Source of the DNA: Sediminitomix flava
Lineage (GTDB): Bacteria > Bacteroidota > Bacteroidia > Cytophagales > Flammeovirgaceae
Reading direction: 5' to 3'
DNA length: 64,000 bases
NCBI RefSeq assembly: GCF_003149185.1
Contig: NZ_QGDO01000002.1
Coordinates: forward strand, 310,001-374,000
The notes under the pieces were generated by a model. The model ran no database searches. It was not told the DNA's origin and was given only the letters and a program-made list of their open reading frames with translations. Positions 39,001 through 49,112 of the stretch are shown here, in pieces. The number at the start of each line of letters is the position of its first letter. Within the stretch, counting starts at the first letter, position 1. The position numbers and the translations under genes were made by a program.

Positions 39001-42000
39001 CCACTTTCATCTACAACGCTTGTATTTTCAGCTAGAATCAAAAGATTCTGATTCACATTAAATATTCCAGATTCCAATACTAAGACGCCGTCAATCGTGA
39101 TATCTCCATTGTCATCGGGTATTTCTACACCACTATTATTGTTGATATGTAATCTAGCAAATGTTCCTGTACCATTAATCTGCTGAGCAGTAGTACCAGA
39201 GAATAATATACCTCCTGTATTATCAGAATGAACTTGAGAGCCATCCATTTGAATATCACCATCAAGATCAAGCGTCACTCCAGTAGTTGTCAAACTACCA
39301 GCTAAGTTTTGAAGATCATTGCTGACCGTAATATCATGTGAAAAGCTAAGATCACTTGAACCAGAGTGTACTAAATCATAAAAACTAGACGTTCCTGAAC
39401 CTGATAAACTTTGATCTGATGATCCTGCAAATGTAACAGTTGTATTATCCGCAGTTGAGACCGTACCATTATTAATCAAGTTACCTTCTAATGTTAAGGC
39501 ACGAGAGTCTTCAATTTCAAAAGTTGTACCTGTCGATACCTCTAGGTCTCCAGAAAGATTTAGGTCTTTACTACCTGTTTCTACTAATAACTTCAAGCCC
39601 GAAAGAGATGAATGTGAATTCAGCTTGATATTAGTTAAATCTTTAGAAGTATTTATTTTGAAAGTCGTATTACTTGCAGCTGTGGAAACATCAATACCCG
39701 TACCATCAAAGTCTACATCCTCGTACCCAAATTCGATAACCGCATCACCCGATTGACTTAAGGTTATCGACTCACTTAAATGTAGTGCTTCATCATTATT
39801 ATAAACATCAGCTATAATAAATTTTGAACTAGCACCATCCAAATTAAATGTACTTGTGTTATCTAAATCGAAAGCAGCCCAATTACCATTTGTAGTAGAT
39901 GATGAATTCGCATTAAAACCTACTACAAAATTACCCCCAGTCTGGTTATAATTAAGAATTCCTTCATTCTCATTAGTTGAAGCACCTCTTACATAACCTC
40001 CGACTAATAAATTTCCATCTGAGATATTAATTGACGCATTCCCTGATGAAGTATATTCGATATATGAGTTACTTCCTTCTAATAAGAAATCTCCACCAGA
40101 TACTGTTAATGTACCATCGAGTGACAATCCATTAGATGAACCATCAATTCTTAATACACCTGCAGCAAGTTCTAATTCTCCACCCGAAGGAATGTAATAG
40201 TCATCACCACCACTAGATAGTGTATAATCTATTGAAGAATTATCTAAAACAAATTTACCCGATTCTACAACGATTGGTTTCGAATCATTACTACCATTTG
40301 AAGCTGATGTTAAGGAGTTGATACTTTGTCCCCATGTAAATGATTTCCCAGTATCTTTAGAGACTTTTATTCTATAAAGATCTGGTGAAATATTAGATGT
40401 TATAAACTCAGCATCATTGCTACCAGTTAATTCAAGTACAGCATTAGAATTCCCTGTATTTAAGTCAAAAGAACCTGCATTTACAAAAATCAAATCTCCG
40501 CCAATTTTTAATAAATGTTCACTTGAACCAGCATCTTCAACAGTAAAAGTAGAACCATCATCCAATTGTAAATACCCTCCAATATCAACAGTTATATCAC
40601 TTCCTGTATTCGCGATTACAATATTACCTAATTCATTATCTCCGATTTCTACATCATCTTCAATCTCTACATCATTGGTAATTCTGAATATTGAATTTTT
40701 ATCAACCAATAATGATTTTGCAAATATTGGTTGATCAAAAGTGACTGTAGTATTGGTAATAGCACTTGATCCAAAGAATCTCAAACCTGGAAAAACACTT
40801 CTATTAGAAATAGTTAAATCTTCATTATCAACTTGAATCCAATAGAACCATCCACTACTATCTTGCTCTGCAAAATCCCCTACATCTCCTTCTACTGTAG
40901 CATCACCAACTGCTCGTCCAATATCTAATGTAATTTCTCCAATTCCTGATAGTTGTCCAATATATGCAGTTGTCTTACTTGAGCTTGTTTGCATTCTCAG
41001 TCTTGAGAGACCTTGAGCATTTAATGGACCTGCACCGTCTTGCGAATCAAAGATTAAGGATGCGACATTGACATCTACGTCTGACCTCATTTGAACTCGA
41101 CCTGTCCCTCCACCTAGATGTGTTGAACCTATAATTGCAACATCTCCTTCTTTTGGATAATCATTTGTTGCATTTGTAGGGTCTGTATGACTTACGGTAG
41201 ACCAATTTGAAGAATTATTAAAATCTACCCATACCCCAGAAGATGTATATGAATAATAAATTTCAACACTTCCAGTAAATTTAGATGCTAGACCTGCTGT
41301 GTAATTTGCTTTATCTAGTTCAAACTCATTTCCATCACTACCATAAATGATTTCATTTCCACTAATAGCAGGACTAATTCCAGAGCCATCTTCTCTAGTA
41401 AAAGGATCTACATCTAATACACGACCAGGAATCCAGCCATATCCACTTGCATTAGTACCCGTATCGTCATTACTATCTTCATTGTTTGCCGTAAGTTTTA
41501 CATACTCTACATTTGGCAAGGATGCACCATCATCAAAGCCTGAGTAATCGACCCTCCAATAATATGAGAGTAACTCAGTAGCTCCAATACTTTGCTGCAC
41601 CGTTTGAAGGTATTCATCAGCAATTGATACTGTCACATAACCTTCAGAAGTTACATTCTCAAGTTTTATTTCAAGAGGAGTATATTTACCATCGCCTTCA
41701 TCATCTGTTGGGTCTAAATTGATTCCTAGCGGGAACCTATAAGTACCATCAGAAGTAACTTTTATAGATAATCCGCCATCAGAAGCATTTCCAGCTACTA
41801 ACATCATATCTTTTTCTTGCCAATCAGTTTCATCTAAAGGAGCGCCACCATTTACATCTTCAACTAATTCATCTACCTCAAGCTTATAAGTACCTAGTTC
41901 TAATCGACCATGTTTGTACTCAAGTCTGTCAATATGGACGTCAGAAGTGAAACGAATTACTTCTGTCTCACTGTTCATTCGAACATTACCAAAATTAGCT

Positions 42001-44285
42001 CCTTCTATGGTATTTATTGTATTATAACCGTATGAACCATTTGTACCTCTAAATTTGACCAATGCAGCAACGTTATCGTGCTCTGGATCATCTGCATCAT
42101 AAATACCTAGTGTACCATAGTTTGTTATATCTCCTAATAAATATGCTGAAAACTCTCTTAAATCTAAAGTACCAGCAAGCAACTCGAAAGCACCATCACT
42201 AGCCGTCTGTATCAAGTTACTATTCCAACTTTCAACATCATCCTTCGTTTCATCACCATATAAAGATAGTGTTGCTCCTTCTTTATTGATTTGAAGATTT
42301 TTAAACAGCTGCATATCAGCATCGTGATGATGATATAAAGCTAATTGAGCATCTTCTGTTCCTTGGAAGATTGTTGTATTTGCAGATGCATCATAACCTA
42401 TGTCTGTACCATCCTCTACAGTCATACTTCCATTTAGGGTTAATGTATATGTCTGAGCATCAAGAATATCTTTTTGGATATGGAGATCTCCCATTAATTC
42501 AAGGTCACTCTGCAAAGAAACCCCTAAACCTTGAGTTTCCTCTATTACAAATTCTCCTAGAGGTATATTTGATACAATACCAAATGCAACATCGCTCGCA
42601 TCTGTCATTGATAAAGTTATCTTATGATCTTTAGATACATTGTATTTTGTTACATCTACATCTACATTAATGGCAGTCCCTCCCTTAAATGCAGAATTAC
42701 CACTATTTGCAGACTTAGTTCTCTCAAAATATATTTCTCCTCCAAGTAAATTCACACTGTAATTAGTTCCAGATAGATCTAACACAGCATAGGTTTCATT
42801 CACATGCCCATCATGAGTTCCATCCTCAAAAAGTATAGTCCCTCCTGTTTGAGAAAATGATATAACTGCATCCGAAGTATAACTTGTAGGTCTTAATTGT
42901 CCTAACTTCACTGTTCCACCATTAACAGTAAAACTACCTGTATTACCAATAAAACAAGCGATACTTCCTTTTGAATCAAGTAATCCCTCATTTACAGTTA
43001 ACTCACCAATTATATACATTGACTGACCTGTCGCAGAGTTAGAAAAATCTAGTTGTACATCTGCTCCATTCAACTCTAGTCCTGCACTTTCTCCCAAAAC
43101 AAAGATATCTTCACTAGCACCACTTTCTTCACCTAAAGACCTTATATAAGTCTTCCCCTCTAGTGATAAAGTACCAGCTTTTATATATATATTTTTCTTT
43201 ACTTCTGGATCTTGAACATCCCTATCTACAGCACCATCGTTACTTCCCAAAATATATAGATCATCTGGGGTATTGGCTACATTTAAAGATAATTGGTATG
43301 TACGATCTGTTCCTTTATCAATAATTAGATTGTAAAGTATAGTAGAACTATTTACAAGAAAACTATTATCACTTGCTCCGGTAAAATAGAGTGAAACTGC
43401 AGCATCGTCTGTGTCATAATAATCAACAGATCCAACAACAAGACCAGGAGAAAAATCAATACTACCATTATTTGTAAAGTCCCCACCTACTGTTACTGTA
43501 TGCCAATCGCCATGATAAGTTGAAGAATTACCTGAAGCATAAATTGCCCCTGATCCAGCATTAAATTCACCATCACTTGAAATTGTAACGCTACCACTGA
43601 TTAAAATATCAAGTTGTTTTCCTTCACTTGAACCTCCAAACTCATTCGTATTTTGGTTGATACGTAACGTTCCTTTATCAACTTGAAGATTATTTGAGAT
43701 TTCTACATCTTCTAAAAAAACTACTTCATCAGCAGTTTCATCCATATCTACTTTAAATTCATATAAAGCTGATGTATTCGTTGATGTCCACTCTTGATTT
43801 ATGTATATATTATTTCCTCCCTTCGCAACGATAACACCTTCGAAGTTACTCCAATTAGAGTTTTCAGAAGAAGGAAGGTTATCATAGAAAACGCCTGTGT
43901 TATCATAGCCATAAAATTCTATGGTTCCATCACCTAGAATTTGGGCAAATACATATCGTTCACTATCAATAAGGTCTGTATCATCTGTATTATTACCATC
44001 TGATGTACCAAAGTTCAGTGTACCATAAATTGTTAGGCTTCCTGTAAAATCAGGTAAATCAGTATCATTCTGAACGGTAATAGTCCTACCTGATGTAATA
44101 ACGATATCATCATCTGCATCAGGTGTATCTCCACCAGGGTTATCATAGATAGGTAAAGAAGCACCGTCTAAAGTCCAAGAACCAGCGTCATCCCAGTCTC
44201 CAGACTTATAGCTGTACCAAGTTTCTTGAGAATAGGCAAAAAAGGTACATAAAAGCAATTTGAGAATAATAATAGACTTTTTCAT
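36093..44285 (-). CDS. Giant T9SS cargo protein with three G8-like/beta-helix cycles
   Basis: A 2,730-residue exported protein with a signal peptide ending FAYSQ (residue about 20) and a type A T9SS C-terminal domain (about 2,650-2,730; starts near VKVYPNPLHS, ends YTKRIIVN). Between them the architecture cycles. G8-like openings of the form SGxWxxxxxW stand at about residues 25, 1,012 and 1,992. Long beta-helix-like stretches rich in L, T, S, N, D and G follow. A sandwich-like domain containing FPLGIN, FPIGRD or LPIGG then YTPIQV-type strands stands near 850, 1,790 and 2,395. A domain beginning LPVSMIYFNA, common just before sorting domains, precedes the CTD. The acidic, Cys-poor composition suits a secreted adhesin or coat protein. 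It is monocistronic. Ligand unknown. Confidence 0.92.
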   Translation of the reverse strand: MKKSIIILKLLLCTFFAYSQETWYSYKSGDWDDAGSWTLDGASLPIYDNPGGDTPDADDDIVITSGRTITVQNDTDLPDFTGSLTIYGTLNFGTSDGNNTDDTDLIDSERYVFAQILGDGTIEFYGYDNTGVFYDNLPSSENSNWSNFEGVIVAKGGNNIYINQEWTSTNTSALYEFKVDMDETADEVVFLEDVEISNNLQVDKGTLRINQNTNEFGGSSEGKQLDILISGSVTISSDGEFNAGSGAIYASGNSSTYHGDWHTVTVGGDFTNNGSIDFSPGLVVGSVDYYDTDDAAVSLYFTGASDNSFLVNSSTILYNLIIDKGTDRTYQLSLNVANTPDDLYILGSNDGAVDRDVQDPEVKKNIYIKAGTLSLEGKTYIRSLGEESGASEDIFVLGESAGLELNGADVQLDFSNSATGQSMYIIGELTVNEGLLDSKGSIACFIGNTGSFTVNGGTVKLGQLRPTSYTSDAVISFSQTGGTILFEDGTHDGHVNETYAVLDLSGTNYSVNLLGGEIYFERTKSANSGNSAFKGGTAINVDVDVTKYNVSKDHKITLSMTDASDVAFGIVSNIPLGEFVIEETQGLGVSLQSDLELMGDLHIQKDILDAQTYTLTLNGSMTVEDGTDIGYDASANTTIFQGTEDAQLALYHHHDADMQLFKNLQINKEGATLSLYGDETKDDVESWNSNLIQTASDGAFELLAGTLDLREFSAYLLGDITNYGTLGIYDADDPEHDNVAALVKFRGTNGSYGYNTINTIEGANFGNVRMNSETEVIRFTSDVHIDRLEYKHGRLELGTYKLEVDELVEDVNGGAPLDETDWQEKDMMLVAGNASDGGLSIKVTSDGTYRFPLGINLDPTDDEGDGKYTPLEIKLENVTSEGYVTVSIADEYLQTVQQSIGATELLSYYWRVDYSGFDDGASLPNVEYVKLTANNEDSNDDTGTNASGYGWIPGRVLDVDPFTREDGSGISPAISGNEIIYGSDGNEFELDKANYTAGLASKFTGSVEIYYSYTSSGVWVDFNNSSNWSTVSHTDPTNATNDYPKEGDVAIIGSTHLGGGTGRVQMRSDVDVNVASLIFDSQDGAGPLNAQGLSRLRMQTSSSKTTAYIGQLSGIGEITLDIGRAVGDATVEGDVGDFAEQDSSGWFYWIQVDNEDLTISNRSVFPGLRFFGSSAITNTTVTFDQPIFAKSLLVDKNSIFRITNDVEIEDDVEIGDNELGNIVIANTGSDITVDIGGYLQLDDGSTFTVEDAGSSEHLLKIGGDLIFVNAGSFDLNTGNSNAVLELTGSNDAEFITSNISPDLYRIKVSKDTGKSFTWGQSINSLTSASNGSNDSKPIVVESGKFVLDNSSIDYTLSSGGDDYYIPSGGELELAAGVLRIDGSSNGLSLDGTLTVSGGDFLLEGSNSYIEYTSSGNASINISDGNLLVGGYVRGASTNENEGILNYNQTGGNFVVGFNANSSSTTNGNWAAFDLDNTSTFNLDGASSKFIIADVYNNDEALHLSESITLSQSGDAVIEFGYEDVDFDGTGIDVSTAASNTTFKINTSKDLTNIKLNSHSSLSGLKLLVETGSKDLNLSGDLEVSTGTTFEIEDSRALTLEGNLINNGTVSTADNTTVTFAGSSDQSLSGSGTSSFYDLVHSGSSDLSFSHDITVSNDLQNLAGSLTTTGVTLDLDGDIQMDGSQVHSDNTGGILFSGTTAQQINGTGTFARLHINNNSGVEIPDDNGDITIDGVLVLESGIFNVNQNLLILAENTSVVDESGTTNFSETNMISTNGSELDKGVRKIFPASFNTNYIFPIGRDDASAKYTPIQVLFENNGSLERTGSDAGWITVKAENQMIATISNDTEVSPVPEFDDTQNVLQYYWVLTSSGLSISKPDQDAGDLDDVQIEFSYLGTDALVSSTDDMSYTFNVADHYVAALLSTSSVTWDKQYGGVDDSNDNFTWEYKDGEGDETISGYYTAGVGNDKDNIAGNGVDELFTGTNGAINDDLPIFITKQSGNYSDINTWDTGVSTGSVADGVGPVGGIIIIDANDEVTVDESIRVLKTYIHENGVLIFDETPGNRLGAVSGAVTNAASLIGSSSADIPNGVPGTFKFYIENNNGLIMPSYYWSNPDDVDDDCDVNFEFTGTANYNVPIYKARSINVDVGTTNTLTLPDNTLEICEDLVLTNGILDQNSAQNIEVQGSFETKNASVLDLESGVAFNVSNDFTHNATTDIVLDNSSSLTVGGNLVVGAGATLTANANVSSFYIQGNTTLSGELSIDNGNEIDLDGNLTLQSTGTLTGASTSSTIELEGDLSNNSGTFNLGDSYLELDGSSSQSISGISSLNYLKLNNTGSGASLSSDITVSQELDFTDGVLSTSAKLIFADETVIVNGSQDSYVDGQVEVTINSTSNYVRLPIGGSSSYRPIEIKPDDISGQAWTVKYLNSSPEDVTSDLEDTELSSLVEFGYYEVYTETLEDSAFISIPWDTSNGIDWGVSETILDDDDLRMADVDANGLPAWTARDISKTGTSSSGNIQYSSSYKFEASGAYYFTLGVNDGTNETLPVSMIYFNAARTNSNAVSLQWMTASEIDNKGFYVERSRDGINFENIGWVDGQGYSDLQVQYSFVDVNPGNGQVVYRLRQVNFGGFIEADYYANVEASNAEVNVKVYPNPLHSADQLKLVYSGLSINADADLELRSGNGTLIKHMELTSDSDGVIREMLDMNLNTGLYLVSLRINGRVYTKRIIVN

Positions 44286-44946
44286 GAGTGATTGTTGACA
44301 AAATAGAATTTTGCTATATGAATAAAGTATTGTATTTCTGATATAAATAAAATGAGAAGAGTAAATGCTAATAGCTTGACTCTTTCAATTACCAAAGAGC
44401 AATATTAAACATTTTATAAAGAATCTCTATCGTAGAACGACAAAATAAATAACTCAAAAAAGTTCAAAACCCCTTTCTAAAAGTTATAATCTTTCTTAAG
44501 TAGAATGATTACAATAGCTATTTATTGTATTAATACTTTATTTTTTTGGTTGTTTTTAATAATAGGATTTAATAATATTTACAGTTTTATATTTTAAATA
44601 TCAACTCTATAAAACCATTTTAGTTTTATATCGTCTGTTAATAATGAGAGTATATATTCTTAATAAGGTAAAGTATCACAATAGAAGAAATATCGCTTTA
44701 AATTGATATTCTCCCTTGACTTAGTGTATGTAAGATCCCCTTAAATATTTCATTTTTTAACTTATAATCTATTAACAAATAAGAAATACCTCACGATGAG
44801 TACTATATAATTCTATTAGTAGTCTAAAAAATACTATTCCATAAGGTGTTATAAGCAAATAGACTCGACATTAGTATTGAGCATAAAAAAACTCACATAT
44901 CATTCACTCTGACATGTGAGTTCAATTCTATATATAAACTCTGCTT
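44286..44946. other. 661-bp AT-rich intergenic region
   Basis: Upstream region of the 2,730-aa cargo gene. Apart from the Sua5 terminator at its right end I find no gene, repeat or clear promoter match. Confidence 0.5.
44885..44922 (-). terminator. Terminator of the Sua5 gene
   Basis: Stem AACTCACAT/ATGTGAGTT with a 15-nt loop and a T-run on the minus strand, 25 bp past the stop. Confidence 0.8.
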
Positions 44947-45897
44947 TTATTTTGCTGCGGCTCTCCTTAATCGATCATTAATTCCAACACCTAAACCTTC
45001 TTCAGGAAGTAGTTCTGCCAAAATCAGATCGATATCCAGTTCACCCAATTCCCTTAGCATTTTAAATAAGTTCTGAGCAGCTTCATCTAAATTGCCATTA
45101 GAGGATAAAACAAACTGTAAATCATTTGGAATCTCTTCAAAAGTATCTTTGAACGAAAGCGTAGCTACCTTTAAGTCTTTATACTTTGCTATATTTTCCA
45201 CAATATCACCAATAATCATTTCAATACCTGGTGAATAATGTTTTTTAAGCATTCCTGGAGCTTCAGGCTGTGACGAAGAATGAGACTTAACCTCTACGGG
45301 ACCAATTACAGCTTCAATCTGCTCAATACTGATTCCGCCTTTTCTTAGAACAGTAGGTTTTCCTTGAATAAAACCAACAATAGTCGATTCAATACCCACT
45401 GAACAAGCTCCTCCATCTAGCACATAACCAATCTTATCGCCAAGTCCTGACTCTACATGCTCTGCTGTGGTTGGACTGACAAAACCGAAAAGATTTGCAC
45501 TCGGTGCTGCTACTGGAAAATCAATTTCTTTTAGCAAAGCCAAACTCAAAGGGTGATTGGGAACTCTGACAGCTACTGTATCTAGACCGGATGTCACAAG
45601 ATCATGAATGATTGGCTTTCGTGGTAACACCATCGTAAGTGGCCCTGGCCAAAATTTCTCAGCGAGAAGCATTGCTTCAGCTGGAATTTCCTGAACATAA
45701 TCCTTAACCTTCTCAATGCTGTCGCAATGGACAATCAAAGGGTCAAAAGCAGGTCGCTTTTTAGTCTCAAATATAGAAGCTACAGCCTTTGGATTTAGAG
45801 CATTACCAGCTAGCCCATAAACTGTTTCTGTGGGTAAGCCCACTAGTTCACCTCTTTCCAAACACGCCTTTGCGTATTGTATATCTTTTCCTTTCAC
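44947..45897 (-). CDS. sua5: Threonylcarbamoyl-AMP synthase, Sua5 type
   Basis: A 316-residue cytoplasmic enzyme making threonylcarbamoyl-AMP from Thr, bicarbonate and ATP, the first step of tRNA t6A37 synthesis. Residues 1-200 form the YrdC domain: LPTETVYGLAGNA, KKRPAFDPLIVH, WPGPLTMVL, VAVRVPNHP, APSANLFGFVSPT. The linker APGMLKKHYSPG (about 215-226) is the Sua5 signature. The last 80 residues form the Rossmann-like Sua5 domain, ending GVGINDRLRRAA. Full length, so Sua5 rather than the short TsaC. It lies 100 bp after lptD on the same strand; co-transcription is possible. Confidence 0.95.
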   Translation of the reverse strand: MKGKDIQYAKACLERGELVGLPTETVYGLAGNALNPKAVASIFETKKRPAFDPLIVHCDSIEKVKDYVQEIPAEAMLLAEKFWPGPLTMVLPRKPIIHDLVTSGLDTVAVRVPNHPLSLALLKEIDFPVAAPSANLFGFVSPTTAEHVESGLGDKIGYVLDGGACSVGIESTIVGFIQGKPTVLRKGGISIEQIEAVIGPVEVKSHSSSQPEAPGMLKKHYSPGIEMIIGDIVENIAKYKDLKVATLSFKDTFEEIPNDLQFVLSSNGNLDEAAQNLFKMLRELGELDIDLILAELLPEEGLGVGINDRLRRAAAK

Positions 45898-45997
45898 TCT
45901 TTGCCGATTCTACGTTTATTCAAGTAGTTAACTCAAAAAGCTGTAAAAGTCTCCTTTTCTTTAGCTTGTTTTAGTTAATAACATTCAATTGAATCTT

Positions 45998-48900
45998 TTA
46001 ACGAGTTCTATCATACCAAGAATCTCGCTTCTCAATTTTCAGGTCACTTAGCATAGATGACTTCACTGCTATCGTAAAGTTATAAGACTGTCTTTCACCG
46101 AATGGAATCCAGTTAAAACTCATTTGCCAACAGTGCAAATCTCTAGATAAATCTATAGTAGTATAAGAAAAATCACCTCTAGTAAAGTCATAACCACTTG
46201 AGTAATTAACTCTCCATTTTTCAGTCAATCCTAACTCGCCTCTAAATGTTAAAGACTGAGTAATGGTTCTTTCTTCAAACCCCCTTTGCGTATAGTTCAA
46301 GTTATAACTCAAATTCAATGACCATGGAACAGAAAAGTCCATGTATAAATCAGGATTTCTGAGAATATCATCTTTGATAGCAGCCTCCAGATCATTTTTA
46401 GGTTGATACTGTTCTACTTTACTTTCTTTTTTCTCTTTACTTCCCTTTGGTGAAAAGTTTGCTGAAATAGAAAGGTTGGCATTTGTCAAATCTACAAGTC
46501 GTCCTTCTGCATCCCATAAGAAAGTACCCGTTCTATTCTGTCTAGTCACCTCACCTGTACCAGGATCAGTTTCTAGTGCATCATAAGCATAAGGATCTAA
46601 AGTAGCACCAAAGTTCAATGATATGTTTTTAAATAATGTCGTGTTACCTGAAACTCTAATCGTTGACAAGTTTAACGAATCTGCTAAGAAGTTATATGAA
46701 CCACTTAATGATAAACTATTTAATATCTTAACTTTCTTAAATTTATCTTGCCCTTCTTCTCCTGTATAATTTTTATCTCTAACCTTTAATTCAAATTGGT
46801 TACCTAAAGAGAAACTTAGTGATGCGTTTTCACCAGCCCCAGGGCTATTAAATGTAGAACCTTGAATGGTTGATACTTCTCTAGTTGTACCGTCAGGATC
46901 AGTTTGAACATTTTCATAGTAACCAAACTGCGAATCTGCAAAATTTGGTCTATAACTGAAACTCAACGAAGGAGTCATCTGGTGACGTAAGGTAGAACCT
47001 CCTTTAAAATTATAGAAGGCATACATACGAGTAGTTGACCCTATAGCTGTACTATATTCATACTGTCTAGTGAATTCATTAAACTTTTCAACTTCAACCG
47101 CATTTTCTTCTTCATTATACGTGTACTCAAACCTTTCTGGTGACCATACCTCACGATAAGTAAAACTTGGTGTAAAATTAAAGTACTTCAATAAAGTGAA
47201 GTTTGTTGAAATTGGAATATTATGCTGAACACCATAGTTAATAAAGTTGCTATAGAAACCTAAGTTCTCAATTAATGAAGGTGGTCTATTTAAAGAATCA
47301 TACTCAACAATTGGTTCTGTTCTATTATTAACTACATCAAATGGAAAGTTTTCAAACCTCGTCGTATCATTGGTCATTTCTCCTTGTAATGAACCTGTAT
47401 ATGAAATACTAAGTTGAGAGATTGGATCTTTCTTATTCGACTTCCCTTTAAAAGGTTGAACCCTCGTCATATTCAGACCAAGGTCTCCTTGCAAGGTTTC
47501 AATACCATTTACCAAGTTTTGATTCAAACGCACACTACCTGTTGTAGAAAAAGGCGTTCCTTGAAATGTCTTTGAAAATCTAACGTTTGAGTTAGAAGTA
47601 GAACTCAAGTAATCGTTTGAATTCGCAAGGTTATTTCTATTATAATCTGTAGAAGCTAAGTTCACACTCGCACTAAACGAGAATGAATTTTTAGAATCCA
47701 TTGAGTGAGTCCACGCCAATCGGTAGTCATTTGTAATGTCATCACTACCATCATCTGCCATTGCAACTACTTTCCTGTAATTCAAGTCAAAGTTACCATT
47801 GAAGGCATAACGTTTCCTGTAATCGATTCTTGACCTGAGTCCCCAACCACCTAAGGTATAAATCTCACCTAAAAGTTGAACAGCGGCATAATCACTGATG
47901 GAAAAATAGAATCCACCATCTCTCAAATAAAAACCACGATCTGAAGATTCACCATAACTAGGCATTATAAATCCAGAGGAAGGGTTTCTTTGCGATGGAA
48001 ATAGTCCATAAACAAAACCAAGTGGTAAGGAAATTTCATTCAACTCAAAATTGAAAGGCCCCGATACAATATGTTTTTGAGGCACCAGTTTCATTTTACG
48101 AGCACGGATAGCATAATGAGGGTGTTCCAAGTTACAAGTAGTATAGATATTTCCTCCCATGTAGATAGACTCTCCTGGGGTTTTCTTCATCAATCTACTT
48201 TGCACAATACCATCACCTTCCTCAGTTACAATTCCTCTAATCAAACCTTTCTCTGTTTGAAGGTTATAGATCATTTCTCTTGCATTGTAAACTGCAGGTC
48301 CATCTTTAAAAACAGGTTGTCCTACTAATACTCCCGTAGAATCTGGAATACCTAAGGCTGTAACTGTATTGGTTGCAAAATTCACACGAATTTCACTAGC
48401 TTTCAACACCTTACTCCCATATACAATTTCAGCATTATTATAGAGTACCATTTCCTGATTAATTACATCCGTCCATGAAGAATCTGAAACATAATCAATA
48501 GGAAACTGAAATTTATCTTCTGACTGAGAAATGAGTATTGCACCATCTTCAAGGTAACTCCCAAACGTTTCCGAGATTGTTTTCCCTTCTACTTCATCGG
48601 TACCAAATTCGTAAACAATATCTGCTAAATCTTCAAAAATTGGGGTTCCAATCAGCTGTTCCATCAGACCTTTATCTTCTTGTAAGATCATCTGATTGAA
48701 AATCTTGAATTGCTCAACTGTTTCGGGATTATCTAATCGTTCTCTCAACACAATTTTACCACGCTCTGCCTTAAATACTTTATCATTGGCAAAAGCACGT
48801 AAAGATGCAGCCATATCTGTGAGCAGAAAACTATCTGTCACTTCGTTTAGGTCATCTAATGTTTCAGCTAAGATTAGGGCTTCTTTTTGTATTTCGGTCA

Positions 48901-49030
48901 AGGAATCTTTCAATACCAACTCCTCTTCCAATATCTCACGCGAATCTGCCTTTACGGTATGATTTGCTCCTAAAAAGAAGAGTTGAAACCAAATAAAAAG
49001 CAGTCCAAAAAAAATAAAAGACCTGTTCAA
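45998..49030 (-). CDS. lptD: LPS-assembly protein LptD, Bacteroidota type
   Basis: Outer-membrane translocon that inserts LPS into the outer leaflet. I start it at TTG 49030 (1,010 aa), which puts a signal peptide (FIFFGLLFIWFQLFFLG) at the N-terminus and an AAAAGAGA stretch just upstream. The frame reaches 49,111, but a consensus promoter lies inside that extra part, so the longer start would not be transcribed. The N-terminal half holds an OstA/LptA-like jellyroll with strands such as NAEIVYGSKVLKASEIRV and a CNLEHPHY segment. From about residue 340 there is a long barrel with SQRNPSSGFIMPSYGES. It ends on strands YNFTIAVKSSM with a charged tail. LptD identity is by family resemblance, as Bacteroidota homologues are distant from E. 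coli. Confidence 0.85.
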   Translation of the reverse strand: MNRSFIFFGLLFIWFQLFFLGANHTVKADSREILEEELVLKDSLTEIQKEALILAETLDDLNEVTDSFLLTDMAASLRAFANDKVFKAERGKIVLRERLDNPETVEQFKIFNQMILQEDKGLMEQLIGTPIFEDLADIVYEFGTDEVEGKTISETFGSYLEDGAILISQSEDKFQFPIDYVSDSSWTDVINQEMVLYNNAEIVYGSKVLKASEIRVNFATNTVTALGIPDSTGVLVGQPVFKDGPAVYNAREMIYNLQTEKGLIRGIVTEEGDGIVQSRLMKKTPGESIYMGGNIYTTCNLEHPHYAIRARKMKLVPQKHIVSGPFNFELNEISLPLGFVYGLFPSQRNPSSGFIMPSYGESSDRGFYLRDGGFYFSISDYAAVQLLGEIYTLGGWGLRSRIDYRKRYAFNGNFDLNYRKVVAMADDGSDDITNDYRLAWTHSMDSKNSFSFSASVNLASTDYNRNNLANSNDYLSSTSNSNVRFSKTFQGTPFSTTGSVRLNQNLVNGIETLQGDLGLNMTRVQPFKGKSNKKDPISQLSISYTGSLQGEMTNDTTRFENFPFDVVNNRTEPIVEYDSLNRPPSLIENLGFYSNFINYGVQHNIPISTNFTLLKYFNFTPSFTYREVWSPERFEYTYNEEENAVEVEKFNEFTRQYEYSTAIGSTTRMYAFYNFKGGSTLRHQMTPSLSFSYRPNFADSQFGYYENVQTDPDGTTREVSTIQGSTFNSPGAGENASLSFSLGNQFELKVRDKNYTGEEGQDKFKKVKILNSLSLSGSYNFLADSLNLSTIRVSGNTTLFKNISLNFGATLDPYAYDALETDPGTGEVTRQNRTGTFLWDAEGRLVDLTNANLSISANFSPKGSKEKKESKVEQYQPKNDLEAAIKDDILRNPDLYMDFSVPWSLNLSYNLNYTQRGFEERTITQSLTFRGELGLTEKWRVNYSSGYDFTRGDFSYTTIDLSRDLHCWQMSFNWIPFGERQSYNFTIAVKSSMLSDLKIEKRDSWYDRTR

Positions 49031-49081
49031 AATATATTCTCTTTTTACAAAATGCCTTATCAATATCGATCGTTCGACTCG

Positions 49082-49112
49082 CAAAGTTAAATCTAAACGG
49101 CAAAGGCACAAA
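49082..49112 (-). promoter_or_regulatory. Consensus Bacteroidota promoter for lptD
   Basis: On the minus strand TTTG (49,112-49,109), exactly 19 nt, then TAACTTTG (49,089-49,082): both elements match the Bacteroidota consensus. It predicts a start site near 49,075 and a leader of about 45 nt. Confidence 0.65.

Noticed and set aside
49031-49111. Upstream extension of lptD starting at TTG 49,111
   Set aside because: The extra 27 residues lie before the signal peptide and overlap a consensus promoter, so they are probably not translated.
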